Part shown: positions 32,101 to 39,011 of the stretch, in pieces
Layout of the letters: each line of letters opens with the position of its first letter
Numbering within the stretch: position 1 is the stretch's first letter
Assembly: GCA_024741835.1 (NCBI GenBank)
Contig: JAENRP010000073.1
Location: 1 to 64,000, forward strand
Length of the DNA stretch: 64,000 nt
Source of the DNA: Diplocarpon mali
Taxonomy: Eukaryota > Ascomycota > Leotiomycetes > Helotiales > Drepanopezizaceae
Direction of reading: 5' to 3'
The notes under the pieces: model-generated
What the model was told of the DNA's origin: nothing
The model's database searches: none
The model's input: only the letters and a program-made list of their open reading frames with translations
Made by a program: the position numbers and the translations under genes

Positions 32101-35013
32101 GCTATTGAGAAATACAAGAAAGCTGTTGCTGAGCTCCCTGTCTCGGCGGAAGACCCCAACTGGCTTGTCAAGAACGATCACTGCCTTTCATCTGCCATCA
32201 AGTCACTTCGCAGCGACATTATCTCCAAGCAGCTCGACCAGAGCTTCGAAATACTTCGATCTATCAACCTCGACGATGACAACACGAGCAAATCAGCCGG
32301 TGCGATCTTCTCAGTTGCCCTTCCAATTCTCCAACAATACTCTCATATAGTGCGGGAGAGCGTTACTCATTATGGTCATTTCCACCGAGCAATCTGCAAA
32401 ACCTCTTATATTCTCGCCAAAACATTCACGCAGATCGCTACATCCGGATTCTGCACACCCGCCGAGAAGTCAGCTGCCCAAGACGGTCAGACGGAGAAAC
32501 TAGAGGGTGGTACTGGACTTGGGGAGGGTGAGGGTGCGGAGGATATTAGCAAGGATATCCAGGATGACGAGAATCTGGATGAGCTGGCTCAAGAGCCTAA
32601 CACAGAGAAGGGCGATATCGAAGATGAGCAAGATGCTGTTGATATGGCTGATGGTGACATGGAAGGCGAGATGGGGGAGGCAGATGCAAACGAAGATGGA
32701 GATGATAAGGACAAGGAGAGCGGCGATGAGATGGATGAAGAGGCTGGTGATGTGGACGATCTTGATGTTAATGCTGTTGACGAGAAGATGTGGGACGGAG
32801 GCGGAGAAGAGAACGAGAAGAAGCAAGAGGGCGACGAAGCCAAAGGCGAGCAGAAGACAGATGAAAAAGTCGCTGCTAAAGAAAATGGAAAGGACAACAA
32901 AACCCAGCAGCAGGATGGCGATGAGGGGGATCCTGATGAAGAAGAAGAGGAAATGGGGGGCGCGGAGCAGGGTGAGGAGATGAAGCAGGATGAGACTGAG
33001 AGGCACGATCCGCATGCGCAGGAAGGCGAGGCCCTAGATCTCCCAGAGGACATGGAATTAGATGGAGAAGAGCGCAGTGAAAAAGGGATCGAAGACGAGA
33101 TGGGAGATCTGTCTGATCTCGAAGGCGAGGAGAAAGAGGACGAAGAAGTGAAGAATGATGGCGAGGAGGAAGAGAGAGCGGAGAACGCGGATGCGCAGGA
33201 GGAGCAGGACATTGGCGATGAGATGGATGTTGTAGATCTAGACGAGGAGCGTCTTGACGAGGGCGAGAAGACCGAAAAGGCGGGCGAGAAAGTCGAAGAG
33301 GAGTCGCTCGAGCAGGAGCCTGAGAAACAGGAAGGTCTTCTACGGGACCAAGACGATGAGGCGCATGCTGATACTGAGAACGCTGTTCCGAGCGAGCTTC
33401 AAGGAGTGGGCGAAGATCAAAATGAGAATGCTCCCGACAACGAGTCTGAGTCGGTCACCAAAGCTCAACGCGAGGACGGTGGCAATAGCGGAGAGTCTTC
33501 GAAGCAAAAAGATACCGCAGCAGAAGATGGCGAGAAGGGCCGGCAAGCCAACGGCGACGCACCTCACGAATCTCGCGACGAGACAGAAGATTCTGCTTCG
33601 GCCCAGCCGTTCAAGAAACTCGGTGATGCGCTCGAGAGCTGGCATAGGCAGCAATCCAAGATCCGCAATCCGGACGAGAAGAAGGATCAGGAGCAGGACG
33701 GAAACGAGGGCATGGATGTCGACCAAGAAACATGCGAGTTCCAGCACTTGCAAGACGAGAATGCAGAAGCTGATGCACAGGCTCTGGGTACTGCGGCCGA
33801 AGAGCAAGCCAAGGCCTTGGACGAGAGCATGGCTATTGATGAAGAGAGCAAGGAGCTGCCAGAAGAATTCCAGCCTGATGAAGTCGAACAAGACGATCTC
33901 GAGCACGGGGGCATGAATATCGAAGAGGCCGCTACTCCCAAGGAGCAGAAGCCTTCCGACGCCTACGAAGGTCGCGCTGGTGCAATGATCAAACAAGCCA
34001 ACGCCGAACTCGATTCTGCCCTCGACGCCAGTGCTCAGATGCAGGATTTGGAAGACGAAGATGATGGTGATGAGGCAGCCGTCTCTCACGTCGACCGCTC
34101 GCTCTCAAGCACACATCTCGACGACTCTCTCAGCCCGACATGCGCCGCCGACGCGCGCGCGCAATGGATGCACTACGAGTCCGTCACTCGCTCCCTCTCA
34201 CTCTCCCTGACAGAGCAACTCCGGCTGATCCTCGCGCCGACGCTGGCCACCAAGATGCGCGGCGACTTTCGCACGGGCAAGCGGTTGAACATCAAGCGCA
34301 TCATCCCCTACATCGCCTCGCAGTACAAGCGCGACAAGATCTGGATGCGGCGCTCCGTCCCCTCCAAGCGTTCGTACCAGATCATGCTCGCCGTCGACGA
34401 CTCGAAATCCATGCGCGAGTCTGGTAGCGGGACCCTTGCGCTCGAGACGCTCGTCATGGTCAGCAAGAGCCTGAGCATGCTGGAGGCAGGCCAGATCTCC
34501 GTCGTGGGCTTCGGCTCCCAGGTCCAGGTGGCGCACGACTTCGAGACGCCGTTCAGCGCCGACGCGGGACCGAAGCTGCTCGCGCAGTTCTCGTTCCGCC
34601 AGGAGCGCACCGACGTGACGAGCTTGGTGCGCGAGAGCATCGCGCTGTTCCGCCGGGCACGGCAGAACGCGACGGGCGCACCGGCGGACTTGTGGCAGAT
34701 CCAGCTCATTATCTCGGACGGCGTGTGCAACTCGTCGGAGCACGATACCATCCGTCGGCTACTGCGCACCGCGCTCGAGGAGCGCATCATGATGGTCTTT
34801 GTCATTGTCGACGACGTCGGTACTAAGCGCAAGGGCGAGAGCGTGCTGGACCTGAGAGAGGCGCGCTTTGTCGACGGCAAGGTGGAGATGGGCCGGTACC
34901 TGGAAGGATTCCCCTTCCGCTACTACCTGGTGGTGGGGGACGTGAGGGAGCTGCCGGGCGTGCTGGCTGGTGTGCTCCGGAGCTGGTTCGAGGAAGTGGT
35001 AGATGCTAGTTAG
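20179..35013 (+). CDS. MDN1: Midasin, giant dynein-like AAA ATPase of ribosome assembly
   Basis: One uninterrupted frame encodes about 4944 aa, the usual size for Mdn1/Rea1. The ATG at 20179 is the first in frame. Six AAA modules are recognisable by P-loops: GIAGSGKTS (~residue 302), GETGIGKTT (~638), GPTSSGKTS (~1085), GETGCGKTT (~1377), GSPGVGKTT (~1759) and GPSGSGKTT (~2069). Walker B is DE in modules 2-5 (LLDEINLA, VLDELNLA, LLDEISLA, LLDEMNLA) but FIEDLD in module 1 and VLDNANLC in module 6. A long helical linker follows, then an Asp/Glu-rich stretch at about residues 4105-4605. The C-terminal MIDAS/VWA domain has AVDDSKSMRES (~4739) and IISDG. Midasin strips assembly factors (Rsa4, Ytm1) from pre-60S particles in the nucleolus and nucleoplasm; MIDAS binds their UBL domains. 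It shares a short promoter with MRPL12. Identification is certain. Confidence 0.98.
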   Translation: MDIEEGKVFIQDGQDEAGKLAELPEEILEIIRLQKTPRFLDALAVAALKPNLTLPLFSRYENVFADTTARWVERGRGKKQNAGVIGAFARVLPLAPQLSTFLERYLDGTTAHPKNERQGPRVQCLWEEENGLDVVGLQRILLSTLRLLNFNSQTFSGTIASSSIQAYLKHADKGVRYLAARIFCQLCSASEAKLEVMIEEHVGKSEPVMGDFDGILVDYGFLSVFEEKRLRDAVESLRHKKSPAPNLEGLSELVAKYSNTLLPRPNGTPVRPTTLVHTATTSDNMETFAKALLSSSPVLVHGIAGSGKTSLVNDFARELGVDSTMVTLHLNEQTDAKMLIGMYASGSTPGSFTWRAGVLSTAVREGRWVFIEDLDRAPNEVISVILPLIERGELLIPSRGETVKAGPGFKLLASIRTSLSMTGHESPPALHMLGARLWQRVPVTMPSQKEFAEIIGGTHPILHKFLPGIISVYERLYNLSQKPSFVSRSRSFVGRPISPRDLLKWCRRLDGILEAAGSRTGEEPITDVIRYEMFLEATDCFAGSLQSDETRKTIISAIAEEMHVDPQHVEHFLTSHIPRYEDCEKELTIGRVRLRKRPANRVVKPKKSIPFANTTHAKRLLEQVGVAVKMKEPVLLVGETGIGKTTVVQQLADSLGYKLTAVNLSQQSEVGDLLGGFKPVNIRSLAIPLKEEFEDLFGATGISVTKNQKYIESLGKCVAKSQWNKASKLWREAPKMFDKILSELMKKEISNGRPTEQPTKRRKTESRLQSLLQLKPRWERFSQSLAQFDMQLSGGSKGFAFTFVEGNIVKAARNGDWVLLDEINLASPDTLECIADLLHSGSGGSPSILLSETGEIERVRAHPNFRIFGAMNPATDVGKRDLPMGLRSHFTEIYVESPDRNLDDLLGVIQAYLKGNSSNDEKAAQDVARLYLNTKRLADEKRLVDGANQVPHFSLRTLTRVLSYVVEIAPSYGLRRSLYEGFAMGFLTLLDRESEKLLTPLIDHHLLSSHGNPRALLAQTPRRLDDGKLYKAFMNKERDRQYWMLQGSETPQEQAHYIITPSVERNMLNLVRATSTRRFPVLVQGPTSSGKTSMIEYLAKYSGNKFVRINNHEHTDLQEYLGTYVSCSDGQLRFQEGLLVQALRQGHWIVLDELNLAPTDVLEALNRLLDDNRELLLSETQEIVRPHENFMLFATQNPPGLYGGRKTLSRAFRNRFLELHFDDIPQDELQQILEYRSQKVAPSDCKRIVDVYKELSTLRQSSRLFEQKDSFATLRDLFRWALRDADNREQLAANGYMLLAERVRNPAERTAVKEIIEKVMKVKIDPVVLYNGELSSEIKAYDETPNAQGVVWTQAMRRLYVLVAHAIRNNEPVLLVGETGCGKTTVCQMLADAFGKELHIVNAHQNTETGDLIGAQRPVRNRAVILEQLKKDLLAVFQGCSQSATEQDEVEALMAIYRSLPSSIVSGVSEDLRQRIELNQGKANALFEWSDGTLVQALKDGQFFLLDEISLADDSVLERLNSVLETGRTILLAEKGVENSFVEAADGFQFFATMNPGGDYGKRELSPALRNRFTEIWVPSLSEHDDVFQIVEAKLHDKHKHLSKAMVYFAEWFGDNYRSSSSTSISVRDVLAWVTFMNGSSSNDPYFAVLHGAAMVYIDTLGANPAALLAISPDNILEERKRCLQQLSTLLGHDISSIYFKPIEITHGNESLIMGDFSIPKQSGSDSDPGFAFDAPTTKLNATRVIRALQVQKPILIEGSPGVGKTTLIAALARACNRPLTRINLSEQTDLMDLFGSDVPVEGAEAGHFAWRDAPFLQAMQNGEWVLLDEMNLASQSVLEGLNACLDHRGEVYISELDQKFKRHPNFSVFAAQNPHHQGGGRKGLPSSFVNRFTVVYADVFRDEDLQLICTHNFPNIQQETLNTIIAFVSKLEHEIVHRKQFGSQGGPWEFNLRDILRWLQLLGSDAPLVAAAKPSDFLNLIFRQRFRNTKDRQEFDRIFAQVFRENVPFRHFFHNMSPSAYQVGLAYMTRDPIIQRLSFPGFDPVNRLPEIESVMICIQQNLPCILVGPSGSGKTTIIEHIAATSGNSLVVFPLNADIDIMDLVGGFEQVDPQRSASTFLTELKEFLNTKILSSLPIEIPGEALEILEKVNLDTSCTPAYFTTLETLLQSLFLKTSLPDFENLARKCSSFAKRTMTVENARFEWVDGVLVKALEQGSWLVLDNANLCSASVLDRLNSLLEPNGFLSINEHCGSDGEPKVVKPHPQFRIFLTMDARFGELSRAMRNRAVEIFVEPLHADIAELGTTAPVMPDSTMTRFRNLAKTIDLTTVDCMARRMYSAALENLSWSDMPLLRRFLDACRNSGLIKLTVTDFEAIFQPYMSIYQDGSNQQLRVAVGEMLGEFSMKTNLSVESFRDAQIIHPLQNSPLVPLLEQTSESEQALWLGAVFDLLVDLSTASQAHNSQEKGLDTLKPSKMNRLQRSIVKSRVSAVAKDSTANISSFLYTTAKALSTYLQTHICFETQWKEHNQALDALLRYWWNTFHLAISPGFEESTFQAHLAIGSDLLASLKTTSQASDLPLSCFSTSLSAEFSSGFKLTTGLSMEPLWHLLRPTVIPNLRVLQILSKMEALALRFDALRWKTAISVVELGRIMSSLVKAYQLILNGGVDGSNLIATLEVEMQNLEKTIGGSEELEQKQTGITPFFVSQFESLRQFRTLENVRSGSTTEESIDTDSVILANHPTISEMQLSTSTPNSQSLQTIDYLLGVGDGLSIINDMFSVQMLGRLNSVSVVTLKSLKLLESELPVLGQKIAKASATLSRDQVVDLNGVLSNLTLTVVSAHGADVASNFVSWCQSVNSAIEPGLIDLTLSCAAIIPYEQNGVVASVTPKHVQEVLADHFSASALSIIASRSQSDYQLQFSSLAWVSFAVGCITLYVPDRPFDPDKRQRLERQRHGEHRQNIKDKLSALRQFERLFSGQETNLRCQMLETELAELDEPPEVLQEIYRPEKSDMDQLQGEFGNLIKTVLGSNLKEMLTAFFLKNDEAGLQQIKLVQHNIAQIIRRLSERFHAYNDLKAPVISMLRCLQIGLSMATLASSPPSIKNENCLALSKMTPFLGGGPIPVNEDMIANHPLEYLALVSTTAATEKLDSFGPNPRQALFKGFHGCYDQWKKRLESDRLEAESNSGLYVFRGSAEDEEEDNQEQFNELFPAYDDENAVDKPKHVTPAQFVVRETAIRLSKIHFEIFLGDSPPKESILSLIRQISKRIGSFHEGGIFFRERKVTRALLPGALILLNDEIQSIDASTTVPAEYNFYTSPNLPETRQLVTLVQAIISRYVALKAVDEIRHMQPLADVLISCSELLECQHTDPLAKILSKVEKVHSYMHEWQFGGWASRANSALELYDKLTAMIVSWRRMELSTWAKLFEMESQNCDDEARSWFFIAYEVIVAVPLQISDQPEELQIYAQKLLKDLEAYFSTAIIGQFVQRLELLKQLQQHLKLLALDMPNLSVIHAALSNFVSLYARYETPVQEQLKKGRVGLEKAMKDVLLLASWKDTNIVALRDSAKRSHHKLFKIVRKFRSLLGQSMESVLKAELPEEPNFSDTDINQPAFTPAVDEEALALCANSVPHWSKKSKRCVNVNKTVSTMAKAAQLPTAAIRGSSYLESFLANIIDSTAELRKATPPTLTDDNKVEVKHLKSRKRKLFADTLKELRQMGIKYNLGTDALAQQDSLSMVLANVGIVDGLDVKGMEYYFHKAVEMVPRVRTAVRQHSEDLSSAEVTRSTGFLEGLLQVLLAQRNKLAGAVKEGSAVEAKIAMARGLWAPGAYTIKLPQTYGSHEKILRWLPNILLVAMELATIHARFSKADSNDILGALASWNDRFAQFARQWDELTTLPLGITTTQSMALEEDITDAAQQLRIELTDINEQHPDLGFIVNQVLPWTVITISGLEEKTQVQTLADLDQKLSTVCDSVLVAIEKYKKAVAELPVSAEDPNWLVKNDHCLSSAIKSLRSDIISKQLDQSFEILRSINLDDDNTSKSAGAIFSVALPILQQYSHIVRESVTHYGHFHRAICKTSYILAKTFTQIATSGFCTPAEKSAAQDGQTEKLEGGTGLGEGEGAEDISKDIQDDENLDELAQEPNTEKGDIEDEQDAVDMADGDMEGEMGEADANEDGDDKDKESGDEMDEEAGDVDDLDVNAVDEKMWDGGGEENEKKQEGDEAKGEQKTDEKVAAKENGKDNKTQQQDGDEGDPDEEEEEMGGAEQGEEMKQDETERHDPHAQEGEALDLPEDMELDGEERSEKGIEDEMGDLSDLEGEEKEDEEVKNDGEEEERAENADAQEEQDIGDEMDVVDLDEERLDEGEKTEKAGEKVEEESLEQEPEKQEGLLRDQDDEAHADTENAVPSELQGVGEDQNENAPDNESESVTKAQREDGGNSGESSKQKDTAAEDGEKGRQANGDAPHESRDETEDSASAQPFKKLGDALESWHRQQSKIRNPDEKKDQEQDGNEGMDVDQETCEFQHLQDENAEADAQALGTAAEEQAKALDESMAIDEESKELPEEFQPDEVEQDDLEHGGMNIEEAATPKEQKPSDAYEGRAGAMIKQANAELDSALDASAQMQDLEDEDDGDEAAVSHVDRSLSSTHLDDSLSPTCAADARAQWMHYESVTRSLSLSLTEQLRLILAPTLATKMRGDFRTGKRLNIKRIIPYIASQYKRDKIWMRRSVPSKRSYQIMLAVDDSKSMRESGSGTLALETLVMVSKSLSMLEAGQISVVGFGSQVQVAHDFETPFSADAGPKLLAQFSFRQERTDVTSLVRESIALFRRARQNATGAPADLWQIQLIISDGVCNSSEHDTIRRLLRTALEERIMMVFVIVDDVGTKRKGESVLDLREARFVDGKVEMGRYLEGFPFRYYLVVGDVRELPGVLAGVLRSWFEEVVDAS

Positions 35014-36009
35014 CGGCAAGGGATCATATAGGATATGATGGCCATGGCGTGCCGTTTCGAGAGGCGTTGGCGGGTTGATATCCGTAGTAGCATTGCGGGC
35101 GTCAAGCGTCTGGCCGAATAACAAGAAAGCGTTTCCGTTCTCGCGTCTTGAATCTTCAATGCTTACGAAAGGTCTACTGTTTACCACGGGTCTCTTGTTC
35201 TTTCACTCCACATATATATGTACATAAATATACGTATATATGTGTGTGAATGTACATATTTCCAAACTGCGGGTAAACACTCATGAAATGATATGTACAC
35301 ATATATACCTGTACATCACTTCCCCTCTCGCGCACCCCCCCCCCCCTCCCCCCTCGGGCACCAGGAAATTTTAATACAGCCGGCTAAAAGCCGAGATCTC
35401 GAAGCAACCTCGAATTCCCTTCGAGTTCCGTACAGCAAATCAGGAAATCCAAGATATGCCGTATATCATACATCACCAACTCCAAACTCCCCAACTTTTT
35501 CCTATTCCCCATTCGTACGAGATACAAATCGCAGGATACAAAGCACTCAGATGACAGCTAAGATTACAAGATTCCGAACCTGTCGTTTCAGGCTCTGTCG
35601 ATAGAAGGTTTTTTTTACTTCAAGAGGTGGGAGATGTCGTATTCGAATGGTATGCTAAGACTCCGACGTAAACCTGACTGTTTTCCCTAGAATTAGTTGA
35701 GTGAGATATGGGCGGGCTGCTGGTGGGAAAGATTTCACCTCCAGCCTGTAAGATGAATACGTCGGGGATCCTGAAAGACTGATATCCAAGGAATAGACGG
35801 CGGTATGGGGCATGGCATTGATTGCCTGTTCGGGGTAAAGAGAGAAGACGTCGATAACCAGGGTTACTGCTCCAGATTTGGCGCCGGAAAAAGAACAAAG
35901 AGAGGTGCAGAATGAAAGCAAACCGCAAGTGGGTGGGTATCAGAGCGACGTGTTGCCTCTCTGCCACAGGGTCATTCGTCGAGAATTCCATGCTCTTCTT
36001 TCTCTCCCA
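35014..36009. other. Convergent 3' intergenic region of MDN1 and PPR gene
   Basis: Both flanking genes end here. It contains an AT-rich alternating tract at about 35209-35310 and a C-rich homopolymer tract at about 35333-35351. Two TGTACATA sequences, at 35219-35226 and 35251-35258, match the UGUANAUA consensus of Puf RNA-binding proteins and would lie in the MDN1 3' UTR if the transcript extends about 250 nt past the stop. No gene is apparent. Confidence 0.5.
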
Positions 36010-38739
36010 CTAATTCTCTCTTCCTCTCTTGGACCACGTCCAACCCCACTCCGGATGAACCCTCATCCTCTCAATCTTCAGATTCCTGGTCTTAACCCCA
36101 TCTTTCCCCGCCTTCACCGCATTCCACGCTTTCATCTGATTCCTCTTATTCCTCTCATTCCTCCTCGCTATGCGCCTTAGGCGAGTCATCGCCCGCCCCT
36201 CCAACATCTCGCTCAACCCCACGCCCGCAGCGCTGAAATACTCTCCGCCGAGCGCACGGTCGATTTCCCTCGCTAGCCTCTCCAACGCACCAAGTCTGTG
36301 GCGGAATGTTTCGTTGTAGGGACGGTTCGAGACGCCTGGGCCGTAGTACGTGATTAAGCGGTCGAATATAGCCTTGCGCGCTGCTTTGCCGTCGATTTCA
36401 ACACCGAGTTTGTTGAGTCGCTGCAGGAGGTGGATTCCAAAAGTTACGCTGCAAGAGTCGCCCGCGCGACTGAGAATCTCCCTCCCGACAGAGACAGGAA
36501 ATGGGTTTTGATGGCGGATGTTTGTTATGAATCCCCATTCAATGATGGCGCGCTGGAGACTGGGTGGGAAGAGGGTACGGAGTGGGTGTGATAAGTTCGA
36601 CGTTGGAACGGATGCAGGAACGCGGTAGTTCGCCGCGTCTGGGAAGCCGGAGGCGGTGTTGGCGGGTCCGTACATGGACGCAAGCCAGAGGCAGAGGTTC
36701 CCAAGGGTTTGTAGCTGGCCGGTCATTCCGAGGCGCCGGATTATTTCATGCCATTGCTTCGGTTCAACGAAAGAACCTGATCGTACGATGCTTTTCAGCA
36801 TCGTTAAGATGGCGTCGAGATCGGTACCGTGACCTAGAGTTCCGTCGCTCCCATGCTGTGACTGCGTTGGGTGCCTGCCTGGTCGACGCGGCCCCAGGGT
36901 GGAGCGAATAAGGTGTACAATGGTCTTCCTCTTGAATTCTATCCCATGGATAACCATATCCTCGACACCATCAAGAATAGCCGACGAGTCGCCATTGGCT
37001 ATTATGATGCGCAGTTCGATATTGCGCTTATCGACCTCAGGCTTGGGGCTCTTGATCAGTCGAATTTCCAGCGTCCGGCGATACTGAGGCCAGTCTCCAG
37101 CCCTTGCATACGAGAGGAGCAGGTTCTCCTGAAGCTCAAAGTCTTCCAGCTCCCCGGGGTGCTGATCACTGCTCAGGAGGCCTGCAAGAAAATCAAACTT
37201 GCCGTCCCGAGAAAAGCTCTCAACGGCGCGGGCATAGAGCGTTTTCCCAATAGAAACCCCGCCGGCTTTCAGTTGCTCAATCCTCGGGTATATGTTTTCG
37301 AGTTGAGACTCCCGGAGAGCCATCGCCTGCAGAGACAGGGGCCCAATTTCTTGGACCCCAAGAGCAATCACTCCCTTGATGACGGCATCCGACGAAATCC
37401 ACTGAGTAGCGAACCACCTAGCTCCCATCTCATCGTTGTACTCCTTCACAGGAATATTGAAAGTCTTCCCATGGATGAGATTCATCATCTCTCGAGAAAT
37501 CTTGGCCCCCTGTGACATTTCCCCAGCAGACGCAACACCAGCAGCAGCTAGGTCTTTGATGACATTCTCGGCATTCGCCGGTTCGTAGGTATTCAAGTAT
37601 TGCACCAACTGATGTGCCAATCTGGTTGCACTTGGGACATCTCCCCGATGTATCAGAAACTTGTGCCACTTCAACGCAGCTTTGTAGTGCCCTTGATCGC
37701 AGAGAGTGGGTATGACCTGAGCGTATATGTTCCGATAGGGACTTTTTAGGTATATGTTTTTGAGACTTGTAAGATCCCCGGATCTGATGACTACGTGGTG
37801 ACACATCTCCGCGAAGGCTCTCTGGCCGGGCGGGTAATTCTGAATCAACTTTGCGTGCCACTGTTGTGCAAGATGTCCCCGCTGCGACGTGAGGAATTTT
37901 GAGACAATGCGAGAGTACAATTTCGTCCATTGTTTTCCTTCATTCCGGAGTATCGTGTCGGCGTAGTTGAGTATCTCTTTGAGTACACCAGCATCTCCCA
38001 ACCCAAGATCCACGAACGTTGACCAAAATTGGTCTGCCAAAGATCCAGACGTGGGTATTCGGATGCCTCTGGCGCTCATAGCAACCCAAAACATTCGCAC
38101 TCCCTCAGATCCGTATATCCTCTTCCTGTAACGCAAAAAGAGAGCCCACAGGTGGAGGTCATGGCGATGCATAGCGGAGTCCAGAAATCTGTAACGCCCT
38201 GGTGAAGGCGGGGCCTCTAAGTTGGTCTGGAAGTCTAGCTGCTGATGAGTCCACATTTCTTCTTTCCAAGAAGGGCCCAAATAAGATCTTCTCGTATTTG
38301 ATGCTCTATGGTGGACGAGAGACCAACCCGTGTTGGGCATGGGAGCTGTGAGATTTTCAGTTGAGAGTTGTTCGAACCGGGTCTGGCTTTCAGAGGTCAT
38401 AGAGCTTCTTCCGTCTTCTCCCAGAGTTCTCTTTGAAGCATTGTATGTCCAAGTCCCCTCACATGAGGGCAGCCCCTTTTCGCAAAGCAGTTTCGGGTCC
38501 AGACCAGTCGTTCCTCTTTCCTCCCTGTTATCCTCTTCCTTCGCTGCCACAGCTATACTTGCGAATCCCCTCTTCCGCCCGGGTCCTTCACCAGATCGCC
38601 TCCCGCAAGCCCCCTTCCGATGACCAACACTCTCTGTGCTTGCGAGCACATCTCTGCTCACAGCTGCCTCGGATCCCGCCAAAATACGCAACTCCCTCGC
38701 AGCCAGCCTCGCAACAAGTCTCTGCAGCGCTGGAAGCAT
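36010..38739 (-). CDS. Mitochondrial pentatricopeptide-repeat-type protein
   Basis: A single-exon frame of 909 aa with ATG at 38739. The N-terminus (MLPALQRLVARLAARELRIL) is amphipathic and Arg-rich and suits a mitochondrial presequence. The middle, about residues 190-620, is built of helical pairs in the style of PPR repeats, for example GLGDAGVLKEILNYADTI, GHYKAALKWHKFLIHRGD and RAGDWPQYRRTLEIRL. The C-terminus is very basic (RRIARRNERNKRNQMKAWNA), which fits RNA binding. Fungal proteins of this kind stabilise or activate translation of individual mitochondrial mRNAs. Which transcript this one serves cannot be told. It is divergent from COX7 and convergent with MDN1. Repeat boundaries were judged by eye and the PPR assignment, though likely, was not tested by profile search. 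Confidence 0.78.
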   Translation of the reverse strand: MLPALQRLVARLAARELRILAGSEAAVSRDVLASTESVGHRKGACGRRSGEGPGRKRGFASIAVAAKEEDNREERGTTGLDPKLLCEKGLPSCEGTWTYNASKRTLGEDGRSSMTSESQTRFEQLSTENLTAPMPNTGWSLVHHRASNTRRSYLGPSWKEEMWTHQQLDFQTNLEAPPSPGRYRFLDSAMHRHDLHLWALFLRYRKRIYGSEGVRMFWVAMSARGIRIPTSGSLADQFWSTFVDLGLGDAGVLKEILNYADTILRNEGKQWTKLYSRIVSKFLTSQRGHLAQQWHAKLIQNYPPGQRAFAEMCHHVVIRSGDLTSLKNIYLKSPYRNIYAQVIPTLCDQGHYKAALKWHKFLIHRGDVPSATRLAHQLVQYLNTYEPANAENVIKDLAAAGVASAGEMSQGAKISREMMNLIHGKTFNIPVKEYNDEMGARWFATQWISSDAVIKGVIALGVQEIGPLSLQAMALRESQLENIYPRIEQLKAGGVSIGKTLYARAVESFSRDGKFDFLAGLLSSDQHPGELEDFELQENLLLSYARAGDWPQYRRTLEIRLIKSPKPEVDKRNIELRIIIANGDSSAILDGVEDMVIHGIEFKRKTIVHLIRSTLGPRRPGRHPTQSQHGSDGTLGHGTDLDAILTMLKSIVRSGSFVEPKQWHEIIRRLGMTGQLQTLGNLCLWLASMYGPANTASGFPDAANYRVPASVPTSNLSHPLRTLFPPSLQRAIIEWGFITNIRHQNPFPVSVGREILSRAGDSCSVTFGIHLLQRLNKLGVEIDGKAARKAIFDRLITYYGPGVSNRPYNETFRHRLGALERLAREIDRALGGEYFSAAGVGLSEMLEGRAMTRLRRIARRNERNKRNQMKAWNAVKAGKDGVKTRNLKIERMRVHPEWGWTWSKRGREN

Positions 38740-39011
38740 GCCTGCGCTTCATACAGCAGTATTTTACTGGCCAAGTGGCGTGCCGGGTATCGAATAATGC
38801 CATCGCATTGCCGTCTAGTCGTTGATTCGCACAATGAATCGTGATCGTAGAACTTTTCGACATTATAGTGAGCGAGGTGGGTAATTAGTCAGCAGGCGCT
38901 TAATTGTTATTCCTAGCGTCGTGAGCCAAATGTTGCTTCAACGTCGAGCCACCAGTGAAATCGAAGAGCAGACTCTCTATCTACCAACAATCGATTCGTA
39001 GTACAGCTACA
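38740..39011. promoter_or_regulatory. Divergent promoter of PPR gene and COX7
   Basis: The two start codons, 38739 (minus) and 39012 (plus), are separated by 272 bp with no room for another gene. Both products are expected in mitochondria, so a shared promoter would co-regulate them. Confidence 0.5.

Noticed and set aside
32500..34089. Long frames overlapping the acidic part of midasin, such as 33340-34089 minus
   Set aside because: They arise from the repetitive GAN/GAG codons of the Asp/Glu-rich segment and are not separate genes.
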